A stretch of 64,000 nt of DNA from Ceratobasidium sp. AG-K (lineage: Eukaryota > Basidiomycota > Agaricomycetes > Cantharellales > Ceratobasidiaceae), in NCBI GenBank assembly GCA_037039685.1, contig JAWNGF010000002.1, positions 3,658,001 to 3,722,000 of the forward strand, in the 5' to 3' direction. The translations under genes and the position numbers were made by a program. The notes under the pieces were generated by a model that was given only the letters and a program-made list of their open reading frames with translations, searched no databases and had not been told where the DNA came from. Below, piece after piece: positions 34,336 to 45,244 of this stretch; the stretch's first letter is position 1; every line of letters begins with the position of its first letter.

Positions 34336-35034
34336 TGTACCTGCTATACCATTCATCCAGTCCTTTCACCAACCGTTATTTGAATTCGCGATCCAAATAC
34401 ATTGAACAGCCGAAGAGCCAGTGTTTTCCTCAAGATTGAATTGTGTGAGTAACGTGAATGGGTATATCTAATAAACAGTATTCTGGGATCGGTGTCTGGG
34501 TAACCTAAGTAGCCGCACGTCACGCCTGTAGATCTCCATTCATCAATTTACAGTGGGCCCAGAACTTAATCGGTGGGTCTGACTGGCACATCTCGCGCTT
34601 ATCCCAAGTAACACGCAAATGAAACCTCAGACTCTTCATCCATGCCTAGTTTCTTACCCCAAATCCTGTTCTAATCAGAATCTTATCCTCGTCCGTTGAC
34701 CGGCCGCAGTTATTCCAACCGAAGACATGCTTCTTGCGAGAATGTATTCATAAGCAACCCATTTTTGGTAAATTCTTGTCGTACACCCCTATCATTCGGC
34801 AGAACTACCGTATTCCATCACTTACTCCGTGTTCTAGCGCTTGGCTCAACTTCTATCCTTAGCGCACGCCACTCCCTTTGCCAAGCCCAAATGGGGATAC
34901 AGCCTTAGATGTAAATGTCTCCGAATGTGTGAGCACTTCTTCTGACTATATAGTCTGCTAGCGGGGACTCTTCGAGGTGCGGGGAACTGTCCACGAAGTC
35001 GAACCTAAACCTTCCTTACCATCGCCGTTCCACC
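34336..35034. other. intergenic between uS7m and sugar transporter
   Basis: Only short frames (at most 70 codons) without features. The promoter of the transporter is expected here. Confidence 0.45.
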
Positions 35035-38000
35035 ATGGTCGGAGTATCTGGAGGTGCTGCCAGTTCGGCCGCTTTGAGGCGGCGCCAAGCTCTTGCTGGG
35101 AAGTCGGGATATGTGAGCTTTTCGCCCTGGTGGTTGTCAATTATGAGCTCACCCAAACTCCCACTTGCGTAGAAAGGCCTAGTTCAAAACAGTCGAGTCT
35201 TTTTCATTGCTGTGTTTGCGTCTCTCGGTGGTTTGTAAGTGATTTTTTGGAAACAACTTCGCTCTGTTTAACTAAATGTACTTATAGGCTGTATGGTCAG
35301 TGGCTTCATCGAATAGCAATGTAAAGCTAACCTGTGTGAATTGAATTCGTCGACGTAGGTTACAACCAGGTAACAGTCATACGTCAGTTTGCCGTTGATA
35401 TTTTGACTAAATTGCAATACCACCAGGGTGTATTTTCTAGCGTCTTAAACATGTGGTCGTTTCAAAATCGCATGAAGTCTGCTGTCTCTGATTCGGGAAC
35501 GAAAGGTATTTAGCTTCCTTGATACTGTATCCCCTCGCTAACTCTGTTTGAATACAAGGTTGGCTCGTAGCAATCTTAGAACTCGGCGCCTGGTTTGGTG
35601 TCCTATGCACCGGTCAACTCGCGGATTGGATTGGCCGTAAACGTACAATCCTGCTCGCTGTAGTGATATTCGTGATTGGCGTCATTGTGCAAACGGCTGC
35701 GTTCCAACCCAGTTCAATTTTTGGAGGTGAGCTCGATTCAATGTTATAGTGTGCTTGTTTCTGAACAATATTGGTTGTTAGGTCGGTTTGTGACTGGTCT
35801 CGGTGTTGGTTCGCTTTCCATGGCCGTCCCCTTGTACAATGCCGAATTGGCGCCGCCTGAGGTCCGAGGGTAAGTTACTTCGCCTACTAAGGTCTTCATA
35901 GGACTGATTTTCACGAACAATATAGGTCGCTAGTCGCCATGCAACAGATGTCCATTGTAACTGGTGCGTATCTTTGACATGTCACTACAACTTGAAGGGT
36001 ATGCTCACGATAGTACCGTATTCCAGGTATCATGGTATCATTTTGGATTGACTATGGTCAGTATGAATTGTGCTTTGCGTGGCGAGTTCGCACTCTAACT
36101 AACTGCTATGCTAGGTACAAATTTTATTGGAGGCACCGGTGAAACTCAGTCCGAAGCCGCTTGGAGAATCCCGCTCGCACTTCAACTCGTTCCTGCGCTT
36201 GTTCTAGGTGTGATCTGCTAATCTAAATCCCGGCTACGAGGAATAGCTAACCAATTGGTAACCAGGTGTTGGCGTCATCTTCATGTTGGTTTTTCAGTCT
36301 TTCACTAAGAATATTAATAGCTGATACGGTTGCGATTACCAGGCCATATTCTCCTCGATGGCTTGTGGCACAAGGACGTGATGCTGAAGCTCTCAAGGTT
36401 CTCAGCACGACCCGAGAATTACCTGAAGACTCTGAGCTCATCCAAATCGAATATTTGTGGGTGCAAACTGTTAACGAGCTTAAATAATTCACTGAATAAG
36501 ACTCATGCTCCTAGGGAAATCAAGGCTGAGGTCCTGTTTGAGGCGGAACTCCAGCAGACGCGTTACCCAGAGTACCAAGATGGCAGCTTGTCATCGCGCA
36601 TCAAGCTCGGACTTGGGATATACAAGAGCTTGTTGACGAACAGAAGTAAGTTTTGACATAGTTTGGTCTGCTTAGTGATGCTAATGAGGTCCTGGGTAGC
36701 TTATCTAATCCGTGTTGGGATTGGCTCCTTGACTATGTTTTTCCAGCAATGGACGGGTATCAACGCCGTGCTTTATGTATGCTTTCTCTGTCTTGCTAAA
36801 ATCGGTTTAGTCCTAACATTTAGCTTAGTATGCTCCTAGTATATTCCAAGCTCTCGGGCTGAGTGGCAACACGATTTCCTTGCTGGCTACAGGCGTCGTT
36901 GGCATTACGTGCGTCTATTGTTCCTGCGGTGCTTCTCGCCAAAGCCTCTGGCTGACGTACGTCTGGGTAGGATGTTCCTCACTACGATCCCAGCCGTGAT
37001 CTACATAGATCAAATTGGACGAAAGCCGGTCCTCGTTAGCGGTGCAGTGATCATGGGTGTTTGTCACCTTATCATCGCCATTCTTTCCGCTCGATTCAAC
37101 AGCTCTTGGCCATCGTGAGTGAAAATAATCGCCATTTTTGAAATCGATCTAATATATTTACAGGCATACTGGTATGCTTGCTAGTTCTCCCTGTAGATTA
37201 GAACCTGACCTAGTGCTCACCAGCCGCCGGATGGGTTGCATGTGTTTTGGTTTGGATATTCGCCGCTGCTTTTGGTTACTCCTGGGGTACGTTACGCCTA
37301 TTAAGCCAATTGTAAGGTGTTTTACTGAGTAATGCATAGGCCCGGCTGCCTGGGTCCTCGTTGCCGAGATCTACCCTATCTCTGTTCGTGGACCGGGGAT
37401 GTCGGTCGCTGCTTCCTCGAATTGGGTGAGTTCATATGCAGTATATCATGTGTGTATCGCCAACCTTCTATGTGACACGCTAGATGAATAACTTCATTGG
37501 TAAGTGCATTATGAGATAGACATGTAGCTAGTTTCTAAACTGCTCTGCTCTAATGTAGTCGGCCAAGTTACGCCTAGCATGATGGAGCAGTGAGCCGTAC
37601 TTACTAATCATACCCTACACAGCGCTGACATTATTTTCCAGCTTGACATATGGAACTTTCATCTTCTTCGGACTATTCTCTTTGATGGGCGGAGCATTTG
37701 TACATTTTTTGGTATGTTCTTGAGTACATGGCGAGCCAAAAGCTAACTCGTATCCGTGGATCTTAGGTACCGGAAACCAAGGGACTGTGAGTGTATCTTT
37801 TCATTGCTTGATTTGAAGGATGTTAAGTTCATGCAATACTAGTACTCTCGAAGAAATGGATCTTGCGTTTGGGGTAAGCCGATTTTCTAACCACGCCCAT
37901 GTGGTACTGAGCCATCCTATAGGACTCTTCCGGCACGGCTGCTGCCGACCGCGAACGGATGACCGAGATCTCCCAGAGGATTGGGTTGTCTAACCTTATC

Positions 38001-38075
38001 GGGGAGAAAACTGGTTTGCACGAAAAACATGAAAGCGGCGTGGATGAGAAGCGTAGCGCTGAGCATTCCGAATAG
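35035..38075 (+). CDS. MFS sugar transporter (hexose/quinate-type)
   Basis: The gene is cut into many small exons, some of a few codons, separated by introns of about 50 bases. Spliced translation is continuous from MVGVSGGAASSAALRRRQAL to EKRSAEHSE at 38075. Signatures in order: KGLVQNSRVFFIAVFASLGG, ADWIGRKRTILLAVVIFVIG (loop 2-3 GRK), GGRFVTGLGVGSLSMAVPLY followed by NAELAPPEVRG, PYSPRWLVAQGRDAEAL (the PESPRWL region), FFQQWTGINAVLYYAPSIF (QQxxGIN in helix 7), IDQIGRKPVLVSGAVIMG, PAAWVLVAEIYPISVRG and VPETKGLTLEEMD. These define the sugar porter family with twelve membrane helices in the plasma membrane. Substrate choice cannot be read from sequence. The QQWTGIN motif fits hexose transport. 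Confidence 0.93.
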
Positions 38076-38723
38076 GCTATTAGTTGCCTATTGTGTATAG
38101 TATATGCTAGGGAAATCGTTTCAGGTTGTTCATAAATGAGGCCGCTGGTGTGAATATTTCTCCCTTTTGTCACTGTTCTGAGAATCGCCAGACCAAGGAT
38201 TGCTCGCTAATACGCTCTCGCCAAGCGTTTCAGCGTTCGGGAGGTGTTTTCGATTTCCCCCCTAAAACGCGCCGCTCATGAACTTCGGTAGGAACGGCTT
38301 CGTGAAAGTACACCAACCTACTGGTTTAGCATAACAAGGTGAATACTGACGCGCAACATAGGAACTAGAGCATATGCGTACATTATGCAAGTAAAATATA
38401 TAAGCCTGAGGTCGACTATCGGGAATCTCATAATGTGGAAGTGATTCGCGACACGATATGGGTTCATATCGACACCACCGTCTTTTTGGCGCTCACGGTT
38501 CGGCGGACAAAGTTTGTGTCTATTTATCGGCGTGCGACAGAGGAGTGGGGACTGCCAAAGGCCGAGCAATCAGGGCTCGACTCCTTGATCTCATACTCTG
38601 CACAGACACACCCAGCTGATGGCTGGAGGGCGATAGGCACACACTGCCCGACAATATGCAGCTCAAAACCCCGACGGTACATCGCTGTAATGGCGCGGTA
38701 CCCAGTCAAACCCCTCAATCCAC
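38076..38723. other. intergenic between transporter and TVP38-like gene
   Basis: Short frames on both strands without features. It holds the 3' UTR of the transporter and the promoter of the next gene. Confidence 0.45.
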
Positions 38724-40107
38724 ATGCCTAATTTCTTCCCAAAGTCCAACCAGCCTCAGCCTCAGCCTTTGGTCGCACCCCCGAAACATGATTCCAAAGC
38801 CCAAGCCTCAGACGACTCTTCGCGCTCTCACGGGTACTCCAATCTGACGCGACCTGATGCTGCGGTAAGCGTACCCCGTCCGAAAAGGAGGGGCTAAATG
38901 AATTTGATGGATTTTTCAAGATATTGCTTTGCATACAACATTGGGGGGGATAAGAGTTTCAAGTGCAAGTCAGCTATTCGATACGGATTACAGGCGTGTC
39001 AAGTCTCTGTTACAGATTCTGTCCTAGCTTTCGTAGTAGCCGTTGGGCTCGTAGTCCTACTCGCGGTATTCCACAAGGACGTTGTCGATGGTCTCACTCC
39101 TGTCTCGGAATGGATTAGGGACCAGCCTGCTTGGTTTCTGATTACTATCGCTTGTCTTATTATTCTTTCGGTTCCCCCAGTGAGTAGACTTGCTGGTACC
39201 CATTTGATGTACACCCGACACGTACGAGTTCAGCTTATCGGTGCTGAGATTATCCATGTCATGTGCGGAGCAATCTATGGAGTGTGGAAGGGATTTTTAG
39301 TTGTTTGTGGTAAGTATGACCCAGTCTCTAGTACCTTTGCGCTCTAAGGGCGTAACGTAGCTGGAACCATCCTTGGAGAAACCTTAACGTTGTTCTTGCT
39401 TCGTTACTGGCTTCGCTCGCGGGCTGAAGCGATGGGGAGGCGTTCTCCTCAATGGGCCTCGCTTTCGCGTGTAATTCGTGATAGTGGCTTCTGGCTTGCT
39501 CTCGTCACTCGATACAGTGCAGTACCTACACATAGTGAGTCAAATATTTGTTCCATACAGGGCCCGAATCGCTGAAACTCCCATTTGCGGCCATGATAGT
39601 CAGCACCGGGTTCTTCGCAACAAACGGAATGACGTTCTTTATGTTCTTTTTTACTTCGATTTTGTCACTGCCTCATCAACTTGCTGATGTAGCACTTGGA
39701 AGTAGGTATATATTCCCTTAGGTCTCAGCTGGATGAGCTCACAGATTATATGCGCCTAGATTTGGCGGCTACAAGTGCTCCTGGCAAAGCCTCCGGAACT
39801 GATAAGATTGTATCCAGCTCTGTCATGGCCGTCACTGTGATTATTACCCTATTTACTCTGTAGTAAGTCCACTCTTAACTACACTCATACGATACTGACT
39901 TTCCTTGCAAGTTGGACTAATAGGCAAATGAATACTACGGCATGCACTATCATTGATGAACTTCGTGCCCAGGCGGGGATCCAGCTCGTAGAGAAGCAAG
40001 CTGTTGTCTCAAACATCATACCCCATAATTCCATAGCAGCTGCAGGGCCGGGTATGGGCCACAGCCCGCAAGAAATGTCCGAAGCAGAGGCCAGAGAATA
40101 CAGGTGA
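38724..40107 (+). CDS. TVP38/TMEM64-family (SNARE-associated Golgi/VTT) membrane protein
   Basis: The start MPNFFPKSNQPQPQPLVAPP opens a Pro/Gln-rich cytosolic end. After an intron come VTDSVLAFVVAVGLVVLLAV and PAWFLITIACLIILSVPP, the first spans. LIGAEIIHVMCGAIYGVWKG and AGTILGETLTLFLLRYWLRS follow; this G-x-E region is the core of the VTT domain. Next are DSGFWLALVTRYSAVPTH, which matches the ALIARLSAIPGH block, and GMTFFMFFFTSILSLP, which matches the C-terminal re-entrant segment. The last exons give VMAVTVIITLFTLYW and a hydrophilic tail ending EAEAREYR at 40107. Yeast Tvp38 is a Tlg2-vesicle protein. VTT proteins include lipid scramblases, so a role in Golgi lipid or vesicle traffic is likely. 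The splice sites around 39530-39570 are uncertain. Confidence 0.8.
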
Positions 40108-40317
40108 ACGGATTTCGAGCTAGTCCGATCAGTTACCCAAGCTAAACCGCCGCTGATTTGTGTATCAGGGATTTTCTTCAATGGTTATGATAGACAGTTG
40201 AAACGGACTTCGTAATAGCTCCAACTATCGCTTGCATTACCACATTTTTATGACCGATATACCCGAATTGCTGAAATGTGCATCAGTGTACATGTTTGGA
40301 TATTTCTGATTGTCCAG

Positions 40318-40337
40318 TATCGCGTTCGGATTGTAAA
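40318..40337 (+). repeat. left terminal inverted repeat
   Basis: Twenty bases are perfectly complementary to 41177-41196, and similarity extends about 15 bases further inward with small gaps. Confidence 0.85.
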
Positions 40338-41176
40338 TTAATTATAATAGCCATTAGCATTGTTATTTAGTAGCCTATAGTCTTTCCACTAAGATTTGGT
40401 TATTTCTAAGCACACGCGCATTCGGATAACAACCAGAATCACATGATACATCAAAAATTCCTGCTCCAAACAGCTATGGTTATCCTATTGTGTAGCTACA
40501 GGTGTGGGGAATAACATGTGTTGATGTTGAGACTCGTACGGAACATAGACCAAATGTATGCATAATTTTATCTGGCTTGATGTTAAGCATCATTCTGATA
40601 CCTCCTGGCCAAAGTGAGGCATATATCAGTACTCGTGTCCCGAAGCCCCATCACACACCGGGCGCCGGGTTCCTTCAGTCCACTGATAGCCTGATTACTC
40701 TGTTTATGTGCTATATATATAGAATATCTGTAATATTTATATTACATCGGGGCAGTACTAAAGCATCAGTCCTACATACATCAGACAGGAGGTGTAGCAG
40801 AATCCACCTTCACGCCCAAATCTACGCGCATATATTGTTAATTTGCGCCTATATGCGGCACCATTCATATGCCTAGGTGTAAGCGACACTCTGGAGTCAC
40901 GATTCCGATCCCATCATATTGTGCGGCACAGCCTGGAATAAGGAAACAAGAAATTTACTCGTACTTTTGTTGCTACCTTTGTGTGTTAAGCTTGAATCCT
41001 AAGAAATAAGCATGAAAGGTTGTGTGAATGGTTAAATGAGTAAGCAAGGTGGAAAAATAGGTGGGAAAAAACGATGTATGGCAAAGCAATAGGCATAACT
41101 AATGACTTAACCACTTGCATAAGTTTTACTAGTAAAATCACTAGTAAAATCACATTTTGTGGTTGGCTATAATATT

Positions 41177-41196
41177 TTTACAATCCGAACGCGATA
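41177..41196 (-). repeat. right terminal inverted repeat
   Basis: Exact reverse complement of 40318-40337, directly followed by the GTCCAG duplication. Confidence 0.85.
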
Positions 41197-41801
41197 GTCC
41201 AGGGCCAACTCCGCATGCCCAAGTAGTCTACGTTCAGTCCAAAGAGCTTTTGCCTTCATCAAACAGGCGATATTTCCATAAACAAGCATGAATGACTTTG
41301 GATAATAAACACGTATGCTGCGACTACCTTGCTCTTTCGTAGATCTTATTGGGAGCCGAATACGAGAGGACTGAGCCCGCGGTGGTTGATACACCTATTT
41401 GCCTTGAATATATGCTTGGATTTTGCGCGATCGACACATAGTGCTTGAGCGATAGAGCTCGGATGCTCCGCTGATCATGAACCAGTTTCTGAATCCCAAG
41501 AAGTTTACAGAAACCTATTGCCCAAAACCGCTCATATTTTGGAAGCTCGCCGCTTGTGTGGCAAATTTTTGGAAGAAATGACCAATGACAGTGAGGTGGG
41601 CTACTATTGAGAAGACCCAAAGATACAGTTTACATACAGAAGAGCGCCAAGGCGCACACGTGCATCATGTAAGACGAAGGAGATAACAAATGGAAGCAAT
41701 TGAAGGAGGTTGACTTCTCGGGTGGCCACCCATGACTTGACTTCAACCATACCCGGTGTTCACATTAATTTCACGGTTTGATCTGAGTAAACGTAACACT
41801 T

Positions 41802-42321
41802 TCATTGGGAAAGTATATGGCAGTCAACGTAATGATTATTCCAGTCACTACCAAACCAGAAATGTCAGCGTTATGACAGCCATGGTTGACGCACTGAAGA
41901 GGACATACGATTCTTGGCATTCCGAGCAGCAATAATGGGGTTTCAGGCACCCCTCACAAAGTTTCGCGGGGCTGGCGCCCTGCAATATCCAGCGTTTACA
42001 GCCTGCATAAGCACATCGGTCAGTCTGGTAACTTAGTAATCCGAGTGCGTTGCCGAGATCTTGCCAAACTTCCTGAACGTCGGAAAGACAACACTCCATG
42101 GCGGGGCTTTGCATTATAGATGCCTGCTGGACAAAAGTGTAAACGCGCTTCCAATCTCGGTCGTACGTATGTGGACCACTCCAGAACAGCTCGACTATTC
42201 GATTGTCGCAAACACTTCTGAAGCAGTTAGCATAATATTGCAAATGTTCTAGAATGGTCTCCCCCAGCTGGAAAAGCCGCTCTAGTTGTAGCATCCCTTC
42301 AATATTTTCTACTCGAGGCAC
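41802..42321 (-). CDS. MYND zinc-finger protein, 3' part; 5' part unresolved
   Basis: A frame from about 42306 gives GMLQLERLFQLGETILEHLQ and a helical stretch, then RCAYAGCKRWILQGASPAKL followed by CEGCLKPHYCCSECQES. A GTATGTCC donor and TAG acceptor near 41900-41850 join it to DWNNHYVDCHILSQ and stop at 41802. This completes the MYND pattern CxxxC...CxxC...YCCxxCQ...WxxHxxxC with all zinc ligands. Upstream, DQRLAELGEGFGHVKFEP is readable at 42400-42325 but in a different frame without a plausible intron, so the 5' half may be frameshifted. MYND domains bind proline-rich partners; many uncharacterised relatives exist in Agaricomycetes. The gene may be functional only if an unseen upstream exon joins correctly. 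Confidence 0.55.
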
Positions 42322-42761
42322 GGTTCAAACTTGACATGCCCAAATCCTTCTCCGAGTTCTGCGAGTCGCTGATCGGCAATATGATCGATAGTATTGCTCT
42401 TCCTGCAAGGCTGATCCAGTCGGTGTTGGCAAGTAGTTTAAGGGCGAATACTTGGGCTTGAAGCATAATTTCTATCGAATTATCTTCGTTGGCATCAGGC
42501 GTGACTCTTTATGCGTCCAGACTGTGAGTGTCGCTGTTATCAACCCTGAGTCAGACTTACACGAATAACATAGATGCAGCGGTGAACACACTATCCACTA
42601 GTGCTAACTCTGTGGTGACTTGTAACCAAATCAAAGGACACTTCGAGTCCAATCTGGAATTGAAACTCAGGTAAATCACCGCGGTTGTTTTGAACAAATA
42701 TGCATTTGAGATGAGAGACAGACTCATAAAAAAACATCCAAACAACCAATAAACAAATCAA

Positions 42762-45244
42762 TCATCCACAGTATTCATAGCCAGGGCACGCAACTGGGCT
42801 GCCGTACAAATCACCACTCGCCTTGACGATGGTCAAGAGCGCAGACAAGACACCACCCATACCCTCTCCAGCGATCAAACCAGCAGCGAGCGCAAAGATC
42901 CAAATCTCAGCGCTGGCAGGGCGACGCTTCTCCCAAGTGTACGCGACGTGGGCACCGATGATCATGGCAATGGGGTAGTAGGTCTGGGGGACGACAAAGC
43001 CGAGACCGATACCGTTCCAGTTGGGAATCCAGACGTGGTACTTCTTGGGGATGAGTGTGTGCTTGATGACGACGGTGGCAGCGGCGGCGATACCGAGACC
43101 AATAGCGGTCATACCCGAAGAGCGAGGGATAGGCAGGGTCGGGGCAGTAACGGCGATGGTGACCGAGCGCCAGGCGGCAACAGCGGGCATACCGAAAGTC
43201 GTGCACTCGATCTCGAGGTCGGTCAGGCAAGGGTAAGCAGTGGCGAAGAGGACGAACAAGCCGACCGAGAGCCAAATGCCAATGAACGAGCCGGCAATCT
43301 GGGACCAGAACATGGCTTGGGGCGAAGCGCGGAGCAAGTGGCCAGTCTTGAGATCACCGGTCATGTCGACAGCGTGCGAAGCGGCCTGACCAGCGACGGA
43401 ACCAGCGACCAAGTTGGCGAGCTGAGCCTCGTGGATGGGGTAGCCCTGGCCTTTGGTAACGCCACCGATGACGAGCTGCGAGGCCTTGGCAATGACACCG
43501 ACGGGGTTGACATCGGTAGTACCGGAAGACTGCACACCGATAAAGGCGAAAATGAAGGCGAGGATGAGCGAAAGAATACCGACACCCGCATCGAGATGGA
43601 ACTGGAAGTGGCCGACGACGAGAGTGGCAATGATGGAGAGGCCCAAACCGGTAACCCAAGCCCAGAGAGGAACTTGCTCATGGGGAGGTGCAGGGTCCTC
43701 CATCGCGTCATAGCCCTCGGGCTTGGCCTCATTGAACTCGACACCAGCACGGCGGGCCTTGCGCTCACGTAGCTTGTAGCTCGTATCCCTGTAGGCGTTC
43801 TTCATGGCGGCCCAGAAGATGGGGGCGGAGAACGCAATCTCGGCAAACGAGTAACAGACCATCAGGAAGACACCGGGCCAGAGCAGCCAGTAGCGGGGAG
43901 AAGGAGAGTTGATGTAGTCCTTGGAGCTCATGGAACCGTAGGCGATCCACCCGGGGATGTCTGGGCTCTTGGGGATACCGACAGCCTTGCCCGTCTTGAC
44001 GAGAACAGGGCCAATGACACCCCAGGCGAGGATGGAACCGAGCATGAAAGACCACGAAGCGTTGAGACCGGAAAGCATGCCAGCACCAAAGAAGGCAGGG
44101 GTAAGCTCGATGAACCAACCCCAGGACTCGGCGTGGATGATGCCCTTCCAACCCCATGTGTAGAGCCACCAGAAGATGTGCCAGTCCCAGAGGATACCGG
44201 GGGCGTATGCGGAGACGGTCTTGAAGATGAGTGAGCCGGTGAAGGAGACGGCAAGAATCTTGATCTTCTTCTGGGCAGCGATACGAGCGGCAGGGGTAGT
44301 CGTGTCATGAAGCGAGCGAATCGTGAATGCGGTGGCAGTGGGCGAAGGGAAGACCAAACGTTGCTTCACTACGTGGAGTTGAGTGGCAAGCTACGGGAAA
44401 GTAATAGAGGTACTTACAGATGTAGTACTTGCGCAGAGGGATGGCAAAGAACAAGCCGTAGAACGCCGTGATGATCGTGAGAGTGAACAGGCGGCCAATA
44501 TCCTCCTTGGGGGTCTTCATAAGGCCGAGATGGTACATGGCTGAATTCATAGTTAGTTCAAGCCCTATCCGATCACTGCGTACTACGTACCAGGAACTGC
44601 AGCGACGAAGAGGCCAGTCAAGCTACCAGCGGAGGTAGCGGCAGTTTGGACGACCGCATTTTCCTTTGGTCCAAAGTATCCGCCACTAGAATTCCAAGTC
44701 AGCTTAGCCCTTCAAAGTGGGCTACAAAACATACCCAAAGTTGAGCGGCAGGGCGTGTGACAAAGGCTTGATGATAGCGAAACCGAAAATGGCACCGAAC
44801 AAACCAGCACCGAACGTGAACCCAGTCTTGAGACCAAGGTAGATGTTAGAAGCGCCTAGATGAACCGATTAGATGTGGTCATGCCCCAGAGAGATTTGAA
44901 TGCATACCGACAATCAACCCGAGGAGCGAACCGATAATCACAGCTCGGAATGTGAGCTGGTGAGTTTCCACTGGCAGATTGGGATCAACGGGGAAGGGAG
45001 AGCCGTCGTTGACGATGATGAGCTGGCCATTCTCATCGCGACCGTCATTGGGATGGCTGGTGCGCGAGTCGGCGTAAGCAAGAGCCGGGTCCTGCTTCTC
45101 ATCGATGGGGGACTCGATGTCACGCTTCTCGTTGTTGGAGACACGGGAAGAGACCTGGGCAAGAGGGGCGCCAGACTCGACGGTGCTCATGACCGTCGGA
45201 TTGATGTCGGCAACCTCGCGGGAGTTGGCCTGGTGGTGAGCCAT
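42762..45244 (-). CDS. OPT-family oligopeptide transporter
   Basis: The start MAHHQANSREVADINPTVMS begins a hydrophilic N-terminus of about 90 residues ending LPVETHQLTFRAVIIGSLLG. Small exons then give SNIYLGLKTGFTFGAGLFGA, FAIIKPLSHALP, GGYFGPKENAVVQTAATSAG and GLFFAIPLRKYYI. One large 3' exon (44369-42762) carries VFPSPTATAFTIRSLHD, WGWFIELTPAFFGAGML, NASWSFMLGSILAWGVIGPV, GQAASHAVDMTGDLKTGHLL and EGMGGVLSALLTIV. The NxYxGLKxG and GPKEN blocks are hallmarks of the OPT superfamily, in the clade nearer to yellow-stripe-like and small-peptide carriers. About fourteen membrane spans are expected. It would move peptides or metal chelates with protons across the plasma membrane. Evenly high GC and strong codon bias suggest good expression. 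Stop at 42762. Confidence 0.93.

Larger units (their letters stand above)
40312..41202. mobile_element. non-autonomous DNA transposon with inverted repeats and 6-bp target duplication
   Basis: TATCGCGTTCGGATTGTAAA at 40318-40337 recurs as its exact reverse complement at 41177-41196. The match continues imperfectly inward (TAATAGCCA against TTATAGCCA) to about 35 bases. Just outside both ends stands GTCCAG (40312-40317 and 41197-41202) in direct orientation, as expected of a 6-bp target-site duplication. The 879-base interior is AT-rich. It carries a short tandem ACTAGTAAAATC repeat near 41128-41155 and only one modest open frame (plus 40502-40876, 124 codons) with no transposase feature. It is therefore non-autonomous, MITE-like. 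The superfamily is not assigned; a 6-bp duplication does not match hAT (8) or Mutator (9-10). Confidence 0.78.
40270..41620 (-). pseudogene. unidentified minus-strand gene remnant interrupted by the DNA element
   Basis: Minus-strand frames with coding character run from 41620 (FWAIGFCKLLGIQKLVHDQR) through a possible intron to RVYYPKSFMLVYGNIACLMK and RRLLGHAELALD, whose last two codons are the right-hand GTCCAG repeat. Removing the element and one repeat lets the frame continue across the left flank as NQKYPNMYTDAHFSNSG for about 25 codons to a stop near 40238. I do not recognise the family. The start of this frame lies about 180 bases beyond the MYND gene's stop, so it may be a separate gene or its former continuation. 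Coding status is an inference from this frame continuity. Confidence 0.35.

Noticed and set aside
40502..40876. 124-codon plus-strand frame inside the inverted-repeat element as a transposase
   Set aside because: Too short, no DDE/D or zinc-binding pattern, and AT-driven composition; the element is taken as non-autonomous.
42948..43772. 274-codon plus-strand open frame
   Set aside because: It is antisense to the high-GC OPT transporter exon and its acidic composition is the mirror of hydrophobic codons.
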